A DNA stretch of 64,000 nucleotides, taken from positions 19,204,563-19,268,562 of the forward strand of contig LR990048.1 in NCBI GenBank assembly GCA_905147135.1, read 5' to 3'. The DNA is from Blastobasis lacticolella (lineage: Eukaryota; Arthropoda; Insecta; Lepidoptera; Blastobasidae). The notes below the pieces were generated by a model that had not been told where the DNA came from, made no database searches, and saw only the letters and a program-made list of their open reading frames with translations. Below are positions 59,862-64,000 of the stretch, in pieces; within the stretch, counting starts at the first letter, position 1, and each line of letters opens with the position of its first letter. The position numbers were made by a program, and so were the translations under genes.

Positions 59862-59895
59862 ACTGAATTATGAAAAACTGTCGTCTGATTAAATA
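59862..59895 (-). promoter_or_regulatory. Core promoter of EcKL gene 5
   Basis: TATTTAAT (59895-59888) and TCAGT (59866-59862) on minus with the same 31-bp spacing as gene 1. The only nearby change is in the spacer. Confidence 0.6.
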
Positions 59896-60624
59896 TCAAG
59901 CAACCTTGGCAAGATAAGGTTCTGTTTATTATCTTCACACCAACTACAGGATGTTTTTAAAAGGGTTGGAAAGTTTTTGGAATAGCTACTCTTTTTCAAA
60001 GTTTTTTATCCTCGAAGAAAGTTTATTTGAAACTAGATCTAAAATTATCGAAACTTGAAATCTAAGCTTTAACCATTGGCTTTGACCATATTTTTAATGT
60101 GAAATTAGTTCATAGAGCTCTTATTGTTCCGTCTTTTTTATGTAACTTAGAGATAAACGAGTAAACAGCACATCTGATTGTAAATGGTGACTGTCGTCCT
60201 CCGTGACATTACACTATGATCTCCAACCCGACTGCCAAGAGTAGAGATTAACGCAAGATATTACCACCGGGACTCATTCAAGGCCAGATTGAATAGGCTG
60301 TTTCTGGCGAAGCATTCTCCATTTTCAGGCTCATCTAAATTTACCATCAGATGAGATGGCGGTGAAATGCCTGATTAGTCATCTTGGCGTTAATGTCCCA
60401 GCTGTGCTTTATTTAGTATACGAGAACCTAGGGTCCGGACATAGTAATATGTGAAAAACTTTTCATTCGAGGTGGCTTTAATCCAGCTGTGGACAGCCAT
60501 GGGCGTGCAGCCGCTGTATATCGTTTCCCCTTTGTTTTTAGTGAAAATATGCTTGGCCATGAAGTAATTAGGCGCGTCACGACAGTCAAGGATTTGAGCA
60601 TCACATTCCATTCAGCCTTGAACT

Positions 60625-60830
60625 TCCACCAACACCTTGCAGTGGGGTGTTAAAAAGGTTAGGTTTTGTTATCAGTAATGCCAGAGACTTTCGCGATCCC
60701 GCAGCAATTAAGCTAGTTTATACTGCCTTGGTTAGATCAAAGCTAGAACCGTTATTGATAGTGTGGAACCCTTACCAATGTACTTACTCCTTGCTAGGCA
60801 AGGTAGAGCAATCTGGGTATTTTCGTGAGT
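60625..60830 (+). mobile_element. Non-LTR RT thumb relic
   Basis: Plus-strand reading gives LGFVISNARDFRDPAAIKLVYTALVRSKLE followed by IVWNPYQCTYSLLGKVEQ, here given in two parts. The LVRS-LEP-IVWNPY spacing is that of the RT thumb region in jockey-like elements. It begins 25 bp after the duplicon ends and then decays through 61080. Confidence 0.75.
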
Positions 60831-61079
60831 GATCCCGATGCCCTCTGTAACCAGGTACAGGAGTGATGAGCAGTAGAAACATCGGTTACGCAGAGCGAAC
60901 ACAACTGTCTAGACCCACACTCCAGGCATCGCACCGAAACACGGCTGGGCCGCTTAGCAAAGCGTTAGCCTGGAGGGTGGTGACCAGCCTCAGACGAAGC
61001 CTACTTACGGCTAGAGTGCATTCATCCATTTTTCACTACCCGGGGACCACGTGTAGGGTATTTTATAAGAGAGGTAGGG

Positions 61080-61395
61080 CATAGCGGGGTATCTCGTTCG
61101 AATTGGAGCCGCCCGACTGGGGAAGTACCTCCACCTTACAGAATATCGCAGCTAAATAATACTCCTTTAAATAGTATTGTGTTTCTGCCGGTGAGTAAGG
61201 TTTCCAGTGCTCCATGGGGTGGGGATTTGGGGAACCGTGGCTTTGGCAGTGGAGTGGCATTTGCTTTTTGCTGCCAGAGCAACGTGTTATAGAGGTGGGC
61301 AACGCATTAGCGATACTCTTGGTGTTGCTAATGTCTATAGGCAGTGGTGACCACTTTCCATCAGGTGGCCCGCTTGCCTGTTTGCCTACCGTATG

Positions 61396-61428
<33 letters not shown>
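61080..61428 (+). mobile_element. Poly(A) retroposon of lepidopteran type
   Basis: The 3' part reads GGTGGGCAACGCATTAGCG, then CCATCAGGTGGCCCGCTTGC, then TTGCCTACC and a 29-A tail (61400-61428). This 'CCATCAGGTG-CCG-TTGCCTACC-poly(A)' ending is shared by many moth and butterfly retroposons. The long pure A tail suggests a recent insertion. The 5' part is not resolved. Confidence 0.8.
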
Positions 61429-61430
<2 letters not shown>

Positions 61431-62244
61431 TCATGAAGGCCAAAATGGGCTTCACCTACTGACGAGGACAGCATTAATCCCCGGCTGAGTCCAGCTATGG
61501 ACAGATGGGCTGTTCATTAAAAGTTATGTAAAATAATATTATACTAATGGACCCGGCGCCCGGCGGTTATATATGACGGATCAGCAGGTTATAAGATCAC
61601 GGATATTGTGTTAGTGAAACTACAAATAGAAAGCATGTAAACAAAACAAAAACAGCGTAAATTACCGTCAGTGTTACAATCTGTTGGTATAGATGTCAAG
61701 AACTTTGCTTTTGCCGTGATGTCGGCTGTCTGATCGTTTGTTACTTAGAAAAAAAATCACTCCACAATAATAGTAAGATTTGTGTTAAATCCCTCTCAAT
61801 AATATTACAATACAGAATTCAAAGTAAAAAGTGACATTAAATCTAAGATTATTTTCCCATCTTGAAACATGATACGTTACGATTTTACATATTACCAACG
61901 TCACGTCAGTTATCGGAAAACATGAATAAGAAATACTTAAAAACATAGTCCTATTATTTTTATAAATTGAGAACGTAAGCATAGTTATGGTGGTGCTGCT
62001 GCTGAGTGACTAAATATTTTATAATAACATTGTGGCAGGGATGCCGTAGCAGTGAGTTTGTGGTACAATTAGCTGGTGTACTTTAGGATGTTGTGTCTTT
62101 GAGTACGCTAGGCTTCGAATGTGTAAAATTTCAATAATGACCCCGTACAGATCTCAGCGATTTCTATGCAAGCCGGAGAGTGCCAACATGTATCGTAAAA
62201 ATATAATATAATGTTTATTATTGTGGTAGTAGTTTCCCAATGTT
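61429..62244. other. Non-coding stretch
   Basis: At about 61548 there is a GGACCCGGCGC word equal to the start of the 25373 element. There are otherwise no recognisable features. Confidence 0.5.
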
Positions 62245-62770
62245 TTAGAAGATCATCATCATCACCATCGCTTTCCTACTCATTCTCCTCCACTTCGCCT
62301 GGTCGTCAGCATCCTCGCGTCCTAGGCCGTTGGTTCTCGCATCCGACTAAGCGATGTCAATCCATCGCTTCTTGAGTCGCCCGCGGGGCTTCTTTCCTGA
62401 TACCGGCAGGTTTAGGCACCTATTTCCTAAGTATCCCTGAGGCTTTCGTATCACGTGACCAAACCAGCGCAGGCGAGACTCCTCGATCTTATCTGCGATA
62501 TCCTTCACGCCAAGGCTGCCACGGATGTAATCGTTACGTACTCGATCGAGCCGCGTAACTCCGCACATCCACCACAGCATTTTTCGTTGGCGTGAAGTTC
62601 AGCGCTGGCCATGAGCCATAGAGTATCACAAGTCTAATTATACTCTTGTATATAAGCCCTTTTCGGGACTTGACATCAGGGCCGATATCGCCGGACTCGT
62701 GCATCACGGATCCAAGGTATTTGAATTTATCTGTTCTATTGACAGCTTTGTTACCTGTACGGATGGTTTC
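62245..62770 (-). mobile_element. RTE-clade LINE fragment
   Basis: On minus, 62580-62347 encodes MLWWMCGVTRLDRVRNDYIR, then DIADKIEESRLRWFGHVIRK and NRCLNLPVSGKKPRGR, the RTE C-terminus. An ATG-repeat tail ends near 62250. It is related to 33960-34610 but is a separate insertion. The RT core is absent. Confidence 0.85.
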
Positions 62771-63734
62771 GGGATCCGCGCTGCAACTAACAATCCAATG
62801 TTATAGAAGATATCCGCGGTAAAACTGGGATCATCGATATACGTTTCTTTTGATACTACAACATTGAAAATTTTATTATAAAAAATAAAAATAGAAGAAC
62901 TCACACTTTCGAATTTGTGCGCCGTGGAGAGGAAGGAGGGGGGCGTTTTATCGATGAAGGTGGGCTGATAAAGCCTATGGGAGAGTGTTATGGTTGCTTA
63001 CCACCCTGAGGAAGGCTATTTTTTAGAAGGCGGCTGGTTATAGGACCCTTTCGTTATTGCAAACATTGCTAGATCGTTTCTAAATGGGAGCTTAAATGTA
63101 ACGTAAAACCTAAATAGAGTAGACTTGATCGAACAGGTAAAATCGGTGATGATGATGATTACTTGTTTAGTTTTGGCGTGGTAACAGATGGACTGGCGTA
63201 TGACGTGAAAGCTTTTCATAATTAAAATCCTGATTTAGTTTTGATGTTGGGCAGTAGATATAATGTTGTTTTTGTAGAGATGACACCGTAAACAGTTGTT
63301 CAGGTCTATGACGATTACTTGTTGTGTAGTTCGTAGACTGTAATTATGTGTTATGATAGCAGATAGACTGTGTTACCTATGACTGACTTAGTCCAGATTT
63401 GGTCGAAAGATTGACCTGAGGATTGAGATGAGAGTCTAGTCGATAGACAGCTATTAGTGAAGTAAAGCGTGATAAAGTTACTACTTAATGATTTTAGCAA
63501 TTTCATATTGTAAAAGTATACTGTATAGTCGAACAGAAGGTTATATAAGTACGACTAGTACAGTGGTGCCTCTATATTATGTGACGAATGAATATCACTG
63601 AACTGATGTTAGCAATGTTTATTAACTTCAATTTATTTGTCCTTGCGATAAAGAATATTGTTTTAAGTTTTAAATAACAAGAACTATGAATTACTTAAAG
63701 AGAGCTATTATAGTCTATTTCTACCATAGGGTCA
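62771..63734. other. Non-coding stretch
   Basis: Mixed-composition sequence with no supported frame, promoter pair or repeat family member. Confidence 0.5.
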
Positions 63735-63850
63735 GGCATCAGGGTGAGGCATTCCGCCTGGGTGGCATTTCGCCGGTGTGGCATTTTCCTGTATGTCGTT
63801 TCGCCTGTGGGGCATTTCACCTCTGTGCCATTTACCCTTGTGTGACATCT
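63735..63850. repeat. Degenerate minisatellite, about 15-18 bp unit
   Basis: About seven imperfect units of the type GTGTGGCATTTCGCCT follow each other, with a similar unit at about 63930. A separate 16-bp repeat (GTTGCGTGGCGGCTCG-type) begins at about 63958 and runs off the window edge. Confidence 0.7.
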
Positions 63851-64000
63851 TACCCGTATCGTGCTATGGCAGACGTGATACAGGATATAGAATGAATAGA
63901 CTCATAGTTTGACGATGGCACCTAGTCTGTGTGGTATTTCGCTTGTGTGCAGGTCCAGTTGCGTGGCGGCTCGGTTGCGTGGCGGCCTGGTTGCATTTAT

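Larger units (their letters stand above)
52360..60599. repeat. Segmental duplication, copy 2
   Basis: Direct-orientation counterpart of 1-7476, starting at TTGTCCTAAAGACC and ending after TTGAGC at 60599. Extra blocks absent from copy 1 are about 52630-53345 (with a fold-back element) and about 54900-55240 (with an EcKL 5' fragment). At the first junction copy 1 carries an 11-bp inverted form of GACGACGGAAG, which suggests that copy 1 suffered a deletion with a micro-inversion. Confidence 0.9.

Noticed and set aside
60863..61084. 73-codon frame after the RT thumb relic
   Set aside because: It may be decayed LINE C-terminal sequence, but similarity is too weak to call a gene.

Overview
The window looks like nuclear DNA from a moth or butterfly. 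It is AT-rich and intron-containing, and it is crowded with retroposons whose 3' tails are of lepidopteran type. The only host genes I can support are members of one family: ecdysteroid-kinase-like / CHK-type small-molecule kinases (EcKL, EcKinase fold). There are no rRNA genes, CRISPR arrays or prokaryotic operons.

Five EcKL genes look intact. They lie at 5011-6624 (minus), 16341-17794 (plus), 32741-35578 (plus), 40575-42218 (plus) and 58149-59747 (minus). All share one architecture. Exon 1 carries the N-lobe and the HGDFRMNN catalytic loop, then comes a single phase-0 intron (GTAAGT...TTTAG), and exon 2 carries the VDYQ metal-binding motif and the C-lobe. The proteins are 390 or 394 residues long. 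A sixth copy (23662-29161) is dead: it has a nonsense codon and deletions, a 4.7 kb DNA transposon sits inside its exon 1, and its second exon is gone. Three short fragments (near 3.5, 55.2 and 56.9 kb) preserve only the 5' end of such a gene. TATA-like and initiator elements stand about 25-31 bp apart upstream of most copies.

Layout. 1-7.5 kb is a segmental duplicate of 52.4-60.6 kb in direct orientation, each copy with one minus-strand EcKL gene. 7.5-13.3 kb holds a repeat-motif region, a candidate solo LTR, a LINE 3' end and a perfect 860-bp (GTGC)n array. 13.4-20.7 kb is a large inverted repeat, with arms of at least 2 kb, that encloses one complete EcKL gene. A copia-type gag remnant lies next to it. 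22.9-31.2 kb contains the dead EcKL copy and its nested insertions. 32.6-35.6 kb is an EcKL gene whose intron has collected LINE fragments. 35.9-39.0 kb holds a truncated LINE and a separate gag-like zinc-knuckle ORF between G-rich repeats. 39.4-42.2 kb is an EcKL gene preceded by extra tandem copies of its own promoter and start codon. 42.3-52.3 kb contains RTE, SINE and Penelope-like relics plus a BEL/Pao LTR element that keeps gag, protease and an env-like tail but has lost most of pol. After the second duplicon, 60.6-64 kb holds LINE relics, a retroposon with a 29-A tail and a minisatellite.

Interpretation. This is a tandem EcKL array expanding and decaying by duplication while absorbing transposons. 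The family phosphorylates hydroxylated small molecules such as ecdysteroids (shown for a silkworm 22-kinase) and probably dietary toxins. The substrate of these copies cannot be read from sequence. All identity statements are by-eye comparisons.
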